The notes under the pieces: model-generated
Database searches by the model: none
What the model was told of the DNA's origin: nothing
Seen by the model: only the letters and a program-made list of their open reading frames with translations
Made by a program: the position numbers and the translations under genes
Part shown: piece by piece, positions 1-9,332 of the stretch
How the letters are laid out: every line of letters begins with the position of its first letter
Numbering within the stretch: position 1 is the first letter of the stretch
NCBI RefSeq assembly: GCF_014654725.1
Contig: NZ_JACVZV010000037.1
Location: 85,921 to 149,920 of the forward strand
Direction of reading: 5' to 3'
DNA: 64,000 bases
From: Vulcanococcus sp. Clear-D1
GTDB lineage: Bacteria > Cyanobacteriota > Cyanobacteriia > PCC-6307 > Cyanobiaceae

Positions 1-191
1 TGGGGGGTGGCCATCGGCATCGCCACCCCGCCAGTCATCAGCTCAACCCGCTCGGCCTCGGGCATCCACACCCGCACCACCCAGTTGCCGCTGTCCAGTG
101 GCTGGGGCCCCAACACGGCGAAGGGGTGGTCGTGCCGGCATTCCGCCAAGCGCTGGGCATCGTCCACCATCCAGTCGAGCTGAGCCAGCAC
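1..191 (-). CDS. glgB: 1,4-alpha-glucan branching enzyme GlgB, N-terminal part only
   Basis: The frame runs off the left edge, so only about 63 N-terminal codons are present; the GH13 catalytic barrel would lie outside. The visible part contains [18 protein letters not shown] and [15 protein letters not shown], which is the opening of the CBM48-like N-terminal domain of GlgB. The enzyme makes alpha-1,6 branches in glycogen in the cytoplasm. GTG at 191 is the farthest start before an in-frame TAA; ATG at 170 is an alternative. It is the last gene of the minus-strand run that starts with ycf51. glgA, its partner in glycogen synthesis, is about 42 kb away. Identity is secure, the start is not. 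Confidence 0.85.
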   Translation of the reverse strand, partial: MLAQLDWMVDDAQRLAECRHDHPFAVLGPQPLDSGNWVVRVWMPEAERVELMTGGVAMPMATP

Positions 192-245
192 AGGCGTGAG
201 TGCAAGAGCGTGGCTGGGAGCTTAAGGCCGTTTTCCCTTCCCCGA

Positions 246-1019
246 TCAGCTCGGTCCGGCGGGGTTTTCAGGGAAGTCCACACCGGTGATCTGGTTCTCG
301 CTGTTGAGGATCACGTAGAGGTTGTCGGCGAGGCGGTTGAACTGCACATTCACCAGCACCAGGCGGGTGTCGGGGGTGGTTTCTGCCTCCACGGCGCGGC
401 CCACTTTCACGAAGGTGCCGGTTTCACGCTGCAGCTCCAGCCACTTGCTCTGCAGCACAGCTGGAGTGAGGTCTTCCTGCACACCAGGGCTGAGGAAGCT
501 CTGGGCGGTGATGAAATTGCCTGTGCTGACGGCCTGCACGAATTGGAGCGCTACCTGGCTGCTGGCATCGTCGGCGCGATCGATGTAGTAGCGATCGATC
601 TTGCCGCTGTTGTTCAGCACCATGAACACCACGCGTTTGCCGGCCTTGGTGGTGAGCTCGGCTTCCACGGTGCTGCCGCTCATGCCGCTGCGCACGCTGA
701 GCAGCTCGTAGCTGAGCACCTTGGGTTGGGTGCGCATCGTGGCCGCGATCATCGACGGGCTGGTGACCGCCTGAAGCTGCGGTGAAAACTGGGCAAAGCG
801 CGCCTTCGCGTCGCCATCTTTCACCGCATTCAGGATGCGCACCGCTGCAGCACGGGCCTGTTCCACAGAGAGTGCGGTGCCACTGTTCGATGCTGCAGGT
901 TTGCCCGCAGCGCCCGCCTGGGCCGGGAGCAGAGGCGCGGTGGCAGCGGCACCGATCAAGCTGGCGGCCAGCAGAGCCGGCAGGGCGGAGCGCAGCGGGC
1001 GCAGCATCTCAGGAAGCAA
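246..1019 (-). CDS. Exported protein with two DUF3887-like domains
   Basis: A 257-residue protein with an N-terminal signal peptide (basic MLRPLRS, hydrophobic stretch to about residue 30, AQA near 35). The mature part looks like two copies of one NTF2-like fold: about residues 50-145 (VRILNAVKDGDAKARFAQF, ending DRYYID) and about 150-250 (ALQFVQAVSTGNFITAQSF, ending ITGVDFP). Both match the DUF3887 pattern, a family of unknown function. It probably acts in the periplasm. An inner ATG at 1007 (MLRPLRS) is an equally good start. It lies between the CocE-like hydrolase (10 bp away) and glgB, and is probably cotranscribed with them. The role is unknown. Confidence 0.7.
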   Translation of the reverse strand: MLPEMLRPLRSALPALLAASLIGAAATAPLLPAQAGAAGKPAASNSGTALSVEQARAAAVRILNAVKDGDAKARFAQFSPQLQAVTSPSMIAATMRTQPKVLSYELLSVRSGMSGSTVEAELTTKAGKRVVFMVLNNSGKIDRYYIDRADDASSQVALQFVQAVSTGNFITAQSFLSPGVQEDLTPAVLQSKWLELQRETGTFVKVGRAVEAETTPDTRLVLVNVQFNRLADNLYVILNSENQITGVDFPENPAGPS

Positions 1020-1028
1020 CAGTGGGCC

Positions 1029-2672
1029 TCAGTTTGCCCCAACCATCGGCTGGATGCTGAGGCTGGCCGTGCGTAGCTCAAGCTCGACGCTGATCACCCG
1101 ATGCTGCGGCCCGGCGGCACCACGGGGCTGGGTGCCATCGCCGGGATTGACCGCGATCTGAGGCCAGGCCGCCAGGCCCAGCGAGAGGCGCAAGCGTTCA
1201 CCCGGCTGCAATGTGAGCAGCAGGGGCTGCAGCTCCACCATGCGGCGGGCCATCGTCTGGCAGTTTTCACCCAGCCAGCGGGCCACGCCGGTGCTGCACT
1301 GGCGAACCTGGCCATCGCGTTGCACCACCGACAAGGCGGCGCAGAGGTCGAAGCCCGGCTGATCAGCCATCGCCTCCAGCTCCAGCACGGGGCGGCCCAG
1401 CAGCATCAGGGGCTGATCCAACACCGCGCTGTTGAAACAGGCCACATCGGTGCGTTGATCCAGGTCGGTGCGCAGCACTGCGCCGGCATCGAGGCCCAGA
1501 TGCCCACCACGCCCGGGCAGCGGGCGCCAGGGATCATGCACGACCGTGATGCGGCCGCCCGCGCGGCTGACCGCGCTGGCATCGGATGGGATCAGTTGTC
1601 CCTCCGTTGCGTCTACCGCTGCCAGGCCCCCGCTGCTCAGCACCCAGCGCTGATCGCTGCAATCCGAGGGTTCAAGCGGCTGCCAATCCTCATGGCCAAG
1701 GTCCTGTAACGCCGTGGTGATCTCAGGGTTTTGCGGCAGCGGCAGCGGCAGCGGCAGTTGCAGGGGCCCGGGGCTCGCCGTCTTGGCTTCGCGCGTTTCG
1801 ATCAGGTGGCGGCGGAAAAACGCCAGCTGCAGCTGATCGAGGCCCCCCTTCCATTGGAGATGGCTCCAGGCCCCCAGCCGCAGCCAAGGCTCAGCGCCGG
1901 CGGCGCGGGCCCGCTGCCACAGCTCCAGCACACCGAGAAGATGGGGATCGTGCCAGCCGCCGATCAGCAGCATCGGCTTGCGCCAGATCGCCGGCGGCGG
2001 CTCATGCCGCCTCCAACCCCCCGGTTCGGCCGGATCGAGCTGCAGCCAAGCCGCCGCCATGCCTTCGGGATCCAGCCGCTCCAGCAGCGCCTGGCCATCC
2101 CGCACGAAGTCGCCGCACTCCAGGCTGCGGCGAATCTCCCGCCAGCCCTGCTGATCGCCCCGGCGTTGGCAGGCCTGGGCCGCCAGCTGCAGCCCCCAGC
2201 CCAGGCCGAGGGCCCACCAGTGGCAGTCCCCTTCACTGGCCCAGTGCCGCCGCTCATCCAGGCCGGCCATGGCCGGCGCCAGGGCATCCGGCAGGTGCTG
2301 CTCATCGGTCAGCAGCAGCTGGGTGAGCCCTTGGTAGGAGAAGCCATAACTCCCAACCCGCCCATTGCACCAGCTCTGGGCCCGGAGCCAGGCGAGGGTT
2401 CTGCTGCCATCGGCGGCCTCCTGGCGGAATCCGCGGAACTCGCCATCGGAGTCACCGCGTCCGCGCACGTCCTGCACCACCACGGCAAAGCCATGCCCGG
2501 CGTACCACTGCGGATGGGCGTAGGTCACCGTAGAGGCGATGGCTCGCCCATAGGGCTGCCGCATCAGCAGCACGGGCCAGGGGCCTGGGCCTGGGGGCGT
2601 CCACACCCGGCAGCAGAGGTTCAAACCGTCGGCCGTCTGGATCCAGTGGTCGCTCACCCCGCTGGTGCGCAC
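1029..2672 (-). CDS. CocE/NonD-family alpha/beta hydrolase
   Basis: A 547-residue protein of the X-Pro dipeptidyl-peptidase/cocaine-esterase (CocE/NonD) family. The N-terminal alpha/beta fold has the nucleophile elbow GSYGFSYQG (Ser about 112), acid GGWHDPHLLG (Asp about 242) and histidine GAWSHLQW (His about 271). The region after about 360 is the C-terminal jelly-roll, with PGFDLCAALSVV and PGERLRLSLGLA. It is a cytosolic serine hydrolase on acyl esters or Xaa-Pro peptides; the substrate cannot be read from sequence. The frame opens with GTG at 2672; GTG at 2657 (SDHWIQTADG) is a plausible start. Its start is 4 bp from the stop of the next gene upstream, so it is likely in an operon. Confidence 0.85.
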   Translation of the reverse strand: MRTSGVSDHWIQTADGLNLCCRVWTPPGPGPWPVLLMRQPYGRAIASTVTYAHPQWYAGHGFAVVVQDVRGRGDSDGEFRGFRQEAADGSRTLAWLRAQSWCNGRVGSYGFSYQGLTQLLLTDEQHLPDALAPAMAGLDERRHWASEGDCHWWALGLGWGLQLAAQACQRRGDQQGWREIRRSLECGDFVRDGQALLERLDPEGMAAAWLQLDPAEPGGWRRHEPPPAIWRKPMLLIGGWHDPHLLGVLELWQRARAAGAEPWLRLGAWSHLQWKGGLDQLQLAFFRRHLIETREAKTASPGPLQLPLPLPLPQNPEITTALQDLGHEDWQPLEPSDCSDQRWVLSSGGLAAVDATEGQLIPSDASAVSRAGGRITVVHDPWRPLPGRGGHLGLDAGAVLRTDLDQRTDVACFNSAVLDQPLMLLGRPVLELEAMADQPGFDLCAALSVVQRDGQVRQCSTGVARWLGENCQTMARRMVELQPLLLTLQPGERLRLSLGLAAWPQIAVNPGDGTQPRGAAGPQHRVISVELELRTASLSIQPMVGAN

Positions 2673-2676
2673 GACC

Positions 2677-2970
2677 TCAACGCACGTCGGGGCAGTAGAG
2701 GCCCACCACGTAGGTCGAGAGAATTTCAGCGTCTGTGTTGCTTAATCCCTGCCGTGAGGCGATCTGAGCCACAGCTTGAGGGGATGTGTAGGAAAGCCCC
2801 TGGGCGTTGAGCGCTTTGAGTTCGCTGCAGAGGGCCTTGGCCCGCTGGGGATTGTTTTTCACCGATTCGAGCAGCGGTGAATTGGCAAGGGCAGGGGCCG
2901 CGATCAGGAGCGGTGAGGCCAGGGCGAGGGCGATCGCCAGCCCTGGGCCGCTCAGGCGGATTGGGGTCAT
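2677..2970 (-). CDS. Small exported hypothetical protein
   Basis: A 97-residue protein with a clear signal peptide: a hydrophobic run to about residue 28 and an APALA cleavage site. The mature part of about 68 residues is helical, with two cysteines (KALCSELK and GLYCPDVR) that could pair in the periplasm. No known function is recognised, though proteins of this type occur in picocyanobacteria. It sits between the DUF4332 gene and the CocE-like hydrolase on the same strand. ATG at 2970 is the start. Confidence 0.6.
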   Translation of the reverse strand: MTPIRLSGPGLAIALALASPLLIAAPALANSPLLESVKNNPQRAKALCSELKALNAQGLSYTSPQAVAQIASRQGLSNTDAEILSTYVVGLYCPDVR

Positions 2971-3045
2971 GGCAGTGCAGCCGTCGGCGCAGAAGGTTCC
3001 AACTCCATTTCAAGGATGCTGTCGCCCCCTGCCGGGCTGTTGGGG

Positions 3046-3450
3046 TCACTTCCCCGAGCGACCGGAAGCCTGCTGGGCCCGTTGGATCCAGAGCCGAACC
3101 GTGCTGGCATCAATCCTGGCCGGGGCCATGCCGGTGAGCGAACGCTCCAACCGCCCCAGTTGCGTGAGCAGCTGCTGCGGCGAGGCCTGCGCCAAACCCC
3201 GGCTGGAGGCGATACCGGCATAGAGCAACAGCGCGGCTTCATGGGGTTGCAGTTGCAGCTCCACCACCAGCTGAGCCTGGCCGCGCAGCTTGCGCAGCTG
3301 GCGCTCCAGGGCACCGCCCTGGCTGGAGAGCACCCGCAGCTGGGCATCGCTGAGGGCGGCCAGCTCTTCCCAGCTGGCTACACCGTGTTGCTGCAGCACC
3401 TGCTCTTCCTTGCGGAAGTGGTTCGGCAGTGGGCCTAGAGGATGGCTCAA
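3046..3450 (-). CDS. DUF4332-type protein
   Basis: A 134-residue soluble protein. The pattern (LPNHFRKEEQVLQQHGV near the N-terminus, ASWEELAALSDAQL, then LLLYAGIASSRGLAQASP) fits the cyanobacterial DUF4332 family, which resembles tandem helix-hairpin-helix modules. The molecular role is unknown; this fold often binds DNA, but that is inference. The start appears to be TTG at 3450, as no ATG precedes the conserved part. It lies 18 bp downstream of ycf51 and is probably cotranscribed. Confidence 0.65.
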   Translation of the reverse strand: MSHPLGPLPNHFRKEEQVLQQHGVASWEELAALSDAQLRVLSSQGGALERQLRKLRGQAQLVVELQLQPHEAALLLYAGIASSRGLAQASPQQLLTQLGRLERSLTGMAPARIDASTVRLWIQRAQQASGRSGK

Positions 3451-3468
3451 CGGCCCACGGCTCCCTGT

Positions 3469-3930
3469 TCAGCCCTGGAGGCTGACGCTGCCATCGGCCA
3501 GGTTGCGAATGGCTGTGGCGAGCACCACGGGAGTGTCTGTGCCTGGTGCAGTGGCCTCAACCCGGCGCAGACGCACTTCCACCAGCTGGGTGCCGCGGCC
3601 GCTGCCCCGCAGATTGAGGGCAACCTGCTGCACCGAAGGCCCAAAGGCTGCAGGGTCGAGGTCTGCCGGTGCTGCAGCGATCACCAGATCGGTGCCGTTG
3701 TCGAACACCACCGGCACGCTCACCGCACCCTCCACCAGCTGGCGCGGTGCGTAGCTCACGGCAAAGGCCAGACACGACAGCGACAGCAGCACCGTGAAGC
3801 TGGTGACCCCTACCAGGCGGAAGCGGATGCCCCAGCGCACCACGAAAGCCACCAGGGTGAGCAGCAGCAGCGCAGCCGATGCAACACCCAGCCACTCGCC
3901 GGCGGTGAGCAGCAGGGGATCAGCGCGCAT
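3469..3930 (-). CDS. ycf51: Ycf51 family protein (DUF2518)
   Basis: A 153-residue protein with two N-terminal membrane segments. The stretch GEWLGVASAALLLLTLVAF, followed by WGIRFRLVGVTSFTVLL, is characteristic of Ycf51/DUF2518, conserved in cyanobacteria and some algal plastids. The C-terminal part (VPVVFDNGTDLVIAAAP) is soluble. Function is unknown. ATG at 3930 (MRADPL) is preferred; a longer frame to 4008 lacks family similarity. It is divergent from tamB and heads the minus-strand run. Confidence 0.8.
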   Translation of the reverse strand: MRADPLLLTAGEWLGVASAALLLLTLVAFVVRWGIRFRLVGVTSFTVLLSLSCLAFAVSYAPRQLVEGAVSVPVVFDNGTDLVIAAAPADLDPAAFGPSVQQVALNLRGSGRGTQLVEVRLRRVEATAPGTDTPVVLATAIRNLADGSVSLQG

Positions 3931-4068
3931 GGGGGCTCGGCGGGTCGAAAGATCACCTTTATATTGCGGCCTGCTCAGCCGCTGAGACCCACGGGCCGCC
4001 GGATCCACCGATCCCTTCGCCGATCAGGCCGCCCTGTTGGCGTTCCATCGCTGGCCGCATCGCGGCCG

Positions 4069-7000
4069 GTGTTAGTGCTTGCTGGCTGCGGATTGATCGG
4101 CCTGGCCACTGCTGGTTGGATCGGCGCCGACCGTCTGGCTGAACGCCTTTACAACGCCCAGCGCCCCTGGCTGGAGCGGATTGTGAGTGGCGCTCTCGGG
4201 CAGCCGCTGCAGCTGGGGCCTTACGCGGGCCTGCGCCCCCTGGGCTTGGCGGCGGGCCGTAGCCGTTTTCTGCCAGCGCCCAACAACCCCTCCAGCGTGG
4301 ATGCGCCGGCGGTGGAACTGGCGCTGGATCCCCTCGGCAGCCTGCTGCAACGCGCCTTGGTGCTGCAGATCCGGGTGCTGAGGCCCACCGTGGAGCTGCG
4401 CCGCAATGCCCGCGGTGCCTTCTGGGAGTTGCCCACCCAGAAGCCCGGACGGGAACCACCGAGGGTGGCCTTGCGGATTCAGGTGCCCCAGCCCGGGCGG
4501 GGCGTGTTTCACAGCCTGGCGGGATCCATTCCGTTCACGCTGCGGGGTGAAGCCGATCTGCCGCTGTGGCGCCGTGAGGTTGATCTGCGTGGCACGCTCA
4601 GCCCGCAGGCTGGCGGGCAGTTGCCGTTCCAGTTGCAGGCCAATTGGCAGCAGCGTTCTTGGCGCCTGCAACTTCAGCCGCAGCGGCTTCCGCTCAAGCC
4701 CCTGGTGCCTCTGCTGCCGGTGGGTCTGCATGGCCAGCTGGTGGGACGCCTCGATGGCTTGGTGGAGGGGCAGCTGCTGCTGCAGCGCCGCTCCGGAGTT
4801 GGCAGCTGCTCCGGTGGCCTGAAGGCCACGGCTGTGCACTGGCGCCCCCAGGGCCTTCCTGATCCGCTGACGGCGCAGGCACTGCCGCTGCAATGTTCCG
4901 AGCGTGGTTTGCGGCTGGCACCCTCGGCCCTGACCTGGGGTGATTGGCGCGGACGGCTGCAGGGTCAGCTGGCGTTGCCCAACGGAACGCTGCAGCTGCA
5001 GCTGCAGGCCCGAGAGCCCCGTGCAGGGCATCAGCTGCAGGCACTGTTGCGGGGGCCGTGGCAACAGCCCAACCTGCAACTGTCCGCCGCGGTGCAGGGG
5101 CTACGTCTTGCTCAGCGGCCAGCCCAGCCCCTGCGGTTGGAGTCATTGATCGCGATTCGCAGTCAGCCCACATTCCGGCTCACGGTGCCGCGGTTGCAGC
5201 TGCGCTACGGCGATGCCAGCCTCCAGGCCAGTGGGGCACTCTGGCCGCTGCTTGAGCTGCGCAGCGGGGCGCTGCAGCTGGGCCGTGAGCTCAAGCCCGT
5301 TCTGGCTCCCCTGCTGGGAGATGCGCCGCGTCTGAGCGCTCTGTTGCAACAGCAGGGCGGTTGGACTCGCCCGCAGTTGCTGCTGGATCTGCGCCAGCAG
5401 GCCAATCCGCTGCTGGGCGATTGGCTCGCCCAACTGCGCTTGCAGCCGCAGTTGGTGGAACTGCAGCACTTCCAATCCCCTGTTTTGGAGGCATCAGGGA
5501 GGCTGCCTCTGCGCTCCGCCTCGCGCTCGGGTTGGAGCGTCGGTGCCCTGCAGCTTCAGCTCGATCTGCGCAGCTATCCCCTGGAGCGGCTGAGTGCACT
5601 GTTGGGCACCCGTTTACGCGGGCAGCTGGATGCCTGGGGAACAGTGGAGGGTCCTTTGGCGCAGCTGCACCCCAATCTGCAGCTGCTCGTGCGCGATCCA
5701 GGTGTTGGGCCGCTGCAGTTGCTGGAGAGCTGGCGAGGTGTGCTCCAGGGCTCACGCCTTGGCGGGGGCAACCTGGCGCTTGAGGCGCTGGCGCCGGCTC
5801 AGCCTGGCCAGTTGCAGGCCCAGCTGGATCGCCGCTGGTTGCCCCAGGCCGTGAGCCTGCAGCGTGAGGGCGGTTCGCTGCGCTTTGCCGGTGATCCACG
5901 CCGCTACCGCTGGAGCGCTGACGCGTTCCCCCTGGCGGGCCTGGAATTTGCCCTGGGGCCCAGCGGTCGCTTCCAGCCGTTGGGCGGTGCCTTGAGCGGT
6001 ACGGGACAGCTGGATCTCCAACCGCTTTGGATCAGGGGCGAGATCCGCCTGGATCGCCCTCACGTGTTGGGTCTTTACGGCCGCCGCCTCACCGCCAGCG
6101 GCACCTACCGCCAGGGCCGCTACAGCGCCGAGGGGAACTGGCAGGGCGAACAGGACGACAGCGTGGCCATGCGCCTGCGGGGCGAGCAGGGTGGTCCGCT
6201 CTGGGCTCGTTTTGAAGCGCGCCGCTTCGGCTCCCAAACCCTGCAGGAGTTCTGGAGATCAGCCCAGCTCTGGCGCAGTGGGCCGCCTCGCCTGGCGGGC
6301 TCCTCTGCTGATCTCCAGGGCTTGGTGATCGACACCCTTGGGTTGAGCCTCAACGATCAGCTGCAGGCTCTGGAGCAGGCTCAGCTCCAGGTCGCCGCGG
6401 CGTTGGCCCGCCAGCGCCGCGCCTCTGAACGCCTCGATCCACGCCAGCTGCAGGGCCTTGTGGATGCCGACCTCACCCTCACGGGGCCATCGATCGAGCG
6501 GCTCTCGCTGGATCTTGAGGCCAGTGGCCACCTGTGGTTGCGGGGCACCGATCGCGACCAGGCCCTCACGGCGGCTCCGGTGCAACTCACTCTGCGGGGG
6601 CCCCTCGGCGGTGCCACCACCTTTTCGGTGGAGCATCTGCCGCTGGCGCTCCTGGCCCTCTTCACCACCGTTCCCGACGGCCTCAGTGGTGGTCTGGCCG
6701 CAAGCGGCCGCTTTGCCCTCGGGGATGGCCGCCGCCGCCCCGAGCTTCAACTCGCCCTCGCCCTGCAGGATGCCTCCTTGGCAGGTGCACCGCTGCGGCT
6801 GGAGCGGGGTGATCTGGCCCTGGACAACGGCAACATCAACATCGATTGGTCGCTGCGTAGCGACGGAGCCGCCAACAGCGTTGATGTGAAGGGCACGCTG
6901 CCGCTGCAGCCCACCAGCGACGCGTTGGAGTTGCGGGTGGCCAGCCGCGGCGATGGGTTGCAGTTCCTCTCGGTGCTTGGGGGGCCCGGGGTCCAGTGGC

Positions 7001-8427
7001 AGCAGGGCAGTGTCGACCTGCAGCTGCTCGTGCGGGGCTCCCTGCAAACCCCGGTAGCCAATGGCTTCCTGCGCTTCCGCGACGGCGTGTTGCAGGTGGC
7101 CGGGCAGACCATGCGCGAGCTGGAGGCCACGGTTCTGTTTGATTTCAGTGAGCTGGAGCTGCAACAGCTCACCGCCCGCATCGGCGATCAGGGGCAGATC
7201 AGTGGCAGCGGCCAGCTCGGGTTGATCGAGCCGTTGGCTCAACCCAAGCGCCGGCTGGCGCTGCAGGTGCAGCAGGCCCCGTTCAAGGTGCCGCGCATGC
7301 AGGCCATCGCCAGCGGCGAGGTGCAGGTGGGGGGCTCCTTGCGCTCGCCGGAGCTATCGGGTGAGCTGCAACTGAGCCGCGGCAGCCTGAATGTGCAACC
7401 CGGCCAGCTCTCCACCGAAGACGAGCCCACCCGACCCGTGACGGTGCGGGAGCTGGTGGAAGCCAAGTGGGACTTCAAGCAACCGCTGCTGGTGATGGGC
7501 CAGCAGCTGGAAAGTTCTGCCAGCCAGGACCTTCGTGCGGCGGTGCCGGATCTGCCCTTCCTCCGCTTCAACGCCCTGCGCCTGCGGCTGGGGCCTGATC
7601 TGAAGGTGGGCGTACCCAACGTGCTCAACTTCAACACCGGTGGGGTGCTCACCCTGCGCGGTGCTCTCGATCCATCGCTGCAGGTGAGCGGTGTGGTGCG
7701 GCTGCTCAACGGCCGCCTCAGCTTGTTCACCACCAACTTCAGCCTCGATCCCGACGCCCCCAACGTGGCGGTGTTTACCCCGAGTCTTGGCCTGATTCCC
7801 TACGTCGACATCGCCCTGCGCACCCGGGTTTCCGACACGCTCGTGGCCAACGAAACCAATCGCTCCAATCTCTACGACTGGAACGTGAATGCGCCGGCCA
7901 ATTCCATCGATCAGCTGCGCCTGGTGAAGGTGCGGGTGGAGGCCTCCGGTCCGGCTGATCGCCTCGCTGACAACATTCGCCTCACCAGTTCACCGCCGCT
8001 GCCGCAGGAGCGGTTGGTGGCGTTGATCGGTGGCAACTCTCTGGTGGGTCTGGCCGGGGGCAATGCCGGTGCGGCCCTGGCCACGGTGCTGGGCCAATCG
8101 CTGCTCTCGCCTGTGGTGGGCGGCCTCAGCGATGCCTTCGGCCAAAGGCTCACCTTTGCGCTCTATCCCACCTACTTCGCGCCGGAGGAGGTGGTGGCTT
8201 CCGAGAACCGCTCCCGCCGCTTGCCTTCGCAGCTGGTGTTGGGCTCGGAGATCGGTCTGGATGTCACCGAGCGCTTCAATTTCTCGGTGTTGGCAGCGCC
8301 CAACCGCAGCGATATCCCTCCTCAGGTCACGCTCCGCTATCAAGCCAGTGATCGGGTGGGCGTACAGACCTCGATTGATACCCAGGGCCGTTGGCAAAGC
8401 CAGTTGCAGTTGCTCTTCCGCTTTTAG
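4069..8427 (+). CDS. tamB: Translocation and assembly module protein TamB (DUF490)
   Basis: A very long protein (about 1452 residues from the proposed start) with one N-terminal membrane anchor (LVLAGCGLIGLATAGW) followed by beta-rich, Gln/Leu-rich repeats. It ends in a typical TamB/DUF490 C-terminal domain with GALDPSLQVSGVVRLLNGRL, a GGNSLVGLAGG segment, and the LRYQASDRVGVQTSID ending. TamB-like proteins bridge the periplasm and serve outer-membrane protein or lipid transport; the cyanobacterial partner is a BamA/Omp85 homologue. No ATG is near the start: GTG 4069 puts the anchor at the N-terminus, GTG 4075 and TTG 3964 are alternatives. The ROK kinase starts 9 bp after its stop. Confidence 0.85.
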   Translation: MLVLAGCGLIGLATAGWIGADRLAERLYNAQRPWLERIVSGALGQPLQLGPYAGLRPLGLAAGRSRFLPAPNNPSSVDAPAVELALDPLGSLLQRALVLQIRVLRPTVELRRNARGAFWELPTQKPGREPPRVALRIQVPQPGRGVFHSLAGSIPFTLRGEADLPLWRREVDLRGTLSPQAGGQLPFQLQANWQQRSWRLQLQPQRLPLKPLVPLLPVGLHGQLVGRLDGLVEGQLLLQRRSGVGSCSGGLKATAVHWRPQGLPDPLTAQALPLQCSERGLRLAPSALTWGDWRGRLQGQLALPNGTLQLQLQAREPRAGHQLQALLRGPWQQPNLQLSAAVQGLRLAQRPAQPLRLESLIAIRSQPTFRLTVPRLQLRYGDASLQASGALWPLLELRSGALQLGRELKPVLAPLLGDAPRLSALLQQQGGWTRPQLLLDLRQQANPLLGDWLAQLRLQPQLVELQHFQSPVLEASGRLPLRSASRSGWSVGALQLQLDLRSYPLERLSALLGTRLRGQLDAWGTVEGPLAQLHPNLQLLVRDPGVGPLQLLESWRGVLQGSRLGGGNLALEALAPAQPGQLQAQLDRRWLPQAVSLQREGGSLRFAGDPRRYRWSADAFPLAGLEFALGPSGRFQPLGGALSGTGQLDLQPLWIRGEIRLDRPHVLGLYGRRLTASGTYRQGRYSAEGNWQGEQDDSVAMRLRGEQGGPLWARFEARRFGSQTLQEFWRSAQLWRSGPPRLAGSSADLQGLVIDTLGLSLNDQLQALEQAQLQVAAALARQRRASERLDPRQLQGLVDADLTLTGPSIERLSLDLEASGHLWLRGTDRDQALTAAPVQLTLRGPLGGATTFSVEHLPLALLALFTTVPDGLSGGLAASGRFALGDGRRRPELQLALALQDASLAGAPLRLERGDLALDNGNINIDWSLRSDGAANSVDVKGTLPLQPTSDALELRVASRGDGLQFLSVLGGPGVQWQQGSVDLQLLVRGSLQTPVANGFLRFRDGVLQVAGQTMRELEATVLFDFSELELQQLTARIGDQGQISGSGQLGLIEPLAQPKRRLALQVQQAPFKVPRMQAIASGEVQVGGSLRSPELSGELQLSRGSLNVQPGQLSTEDEPTRPVTVRELVEAKWDFKQPLLVMGQQLESSASQDLRAAVPDLPFLRFNALRLRLGPDLKVGVPNVLNFNTGGVLTLRGALDPSLQVSGVVRLLNGRLSLFTTNFSLDPDAPNVAVFTPSLGLIPYVDIALRTRVSDTLVANETNRSNLYDWNVNAPANSIDQLRLVKVRVEASGPADRLADNIRLTSSPPLPQERLVALIGGNSLVGLAGGNAGAALATVLGQSLLSPVVGGLSDAFGQRLTFALYPTYFAPEEVVASENRSRRLPSQLVLGSEIGLDVTERFNFSVLAAPNRSDIPPQVTLRYQASDRVGVQTSIDTQGRWQSQLQLLFRF

Positions 8428-8436
8428 GTTGCTGCC

Positions 8437-9327
8437 ATGGCCCAGTTGATCGGTGTGGATCTGGGCGGCACGGCGATCAAGCTGGGCCGCTTCACGGTGG
8501 AGGGGCAGCTGCTGGCTGAGCTGGAGGTGCCCACGCCCCAGCCGCCGATGCCCGGCGCGGTGGTGATCGCCCTTGTGGAGGCCGTGCAGCAGCTCGATCC
8601 CGATGGCCTCGCGACCTGTGTGGGGGTTGGCCTACCGGGCCCGATGGATGGGGCGGGCCGGGTGGCGCGGATTTGCATCAACCTGACGGGTTGGGAGCAG
8701 ATTCCCCTGGCCGAGTGGCTGGAGCCGCAGCTGCAGCGGCGCGTCACCCTCGCCAATGACGGCAATTGCGCCGTGGTGGGGGAGGCCTGGCAGGGCGCAG
8801 CCAGGGGCTACCGCGATGTGCTGCTGCTCACCCTCGGCACGGGCGTGGGCGGTGGGGTGTTGCTGGGCGGCAGCTTGTTCACGGGGCACGGCGGTGCGGC
8901 GGCTGAGCCTGGTCTGATCTGCATCGATCCTGAGGGGCCTGCCTGCAACAGCGGCAACCGTGGATCCCTGGAGCAGTTCTGCAGCATCGGCGCGCTGGCT
9001 CGCGAATCTCCCCTGACCCCTCAGGAGCTCTGCCGTCTTGCCGGCAACGGCGATGCAGAAGCCCTGGCGATCTGGCGGCGTTACGGCCGGCATCTGGGGG
9101 TTGGGCTGAGCTCGCTGATCTATGTGCTCACCCCCGAGTTGGTGTTGATCGGCGGTGGCCTCAGTGCCGCGAGTGAGCATTTTCTGCCTGCAGCACTGGC
9201 GGAAGTGGAGCAGCGGGTGCAGCGTGAGAGCCGCCAGGGCTTGGAGCTGCGTCGCTGCGCCCTGGGCAATGGGGCCGGCCGTCTCGGTGCTGCCCGCCTC
9301 GCTCTTGATCGGCTGCTCAACGCCTAG
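8437..9327 (+). CDS. ROK-family sugar kinase with a degenerate zinc motif
   Basis: A 296-residue ROK protein, probably a glucokinase-like sugar kinase acting in the cytoplasm. The ATP phosphate loop is [15 protein letters not shown], the catalytic region is [15 protein letters not shown], and [17 protein letters not shown] and the adenosine site [10 protein letters not shown] follow. The usual CxCGxxGCxE zinc motif of ROK proteins is replaced by [13 protein letters not shown], so most zinc ligands are gone. The true Glk-family glucokinase is at 20424-21422, so this gene may have another substrate. It is tightly packed between tamB and proA (5 bp gap to proA). Confidence 0.85.
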   Translation: MAQLIGVDLGGTAIKLGRFTVEGQLLAELEVPTPQPPMPGAVVIALVEAVQQLDPDGLATCVGVGLPGPMDGAGRVARICINLTGWEQIPLAEWLEPQLQRRVTLANDGNCAVVGEAWQGAARGYRDVLLLTLGTGVGGGVLLGGSLFTGHGGAAAEPGLICIDPEGPACNSGNRGSLEQFCSIGALARESPLTPQELCRLAGNGDAEALAIWRRYGRHLGVGLSSLIYVLTPELVLIGGGLSAASEHFLPAALAEVEQRVQRESRQGLELRRCALGNGAGRLGAARLALDRLLNA

Positions 9328-9332
9328 CTGGG

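Noticed and set aside
126..785. Plus-strand open frame of 219 codons
   Set aside because: It is the opposite strand of the DUF3887 gene; composition is His/Ala/Gly-rich without any known motif, as usual for antisense frames in GC-rich DNA.
3442..4068. N-terminal extension of the tamB frame by about 209 codons
   Set aside because: It is antisense to ycf51, rich in His/Gln/Cys and unlike a membrane-anchor protein start.
4072..5079. Minus-strand open frame of 335 codons
   Set aside because: Antisense to tamB, Gln/Leu-rich mirror of its repeats; no start signal or family match.
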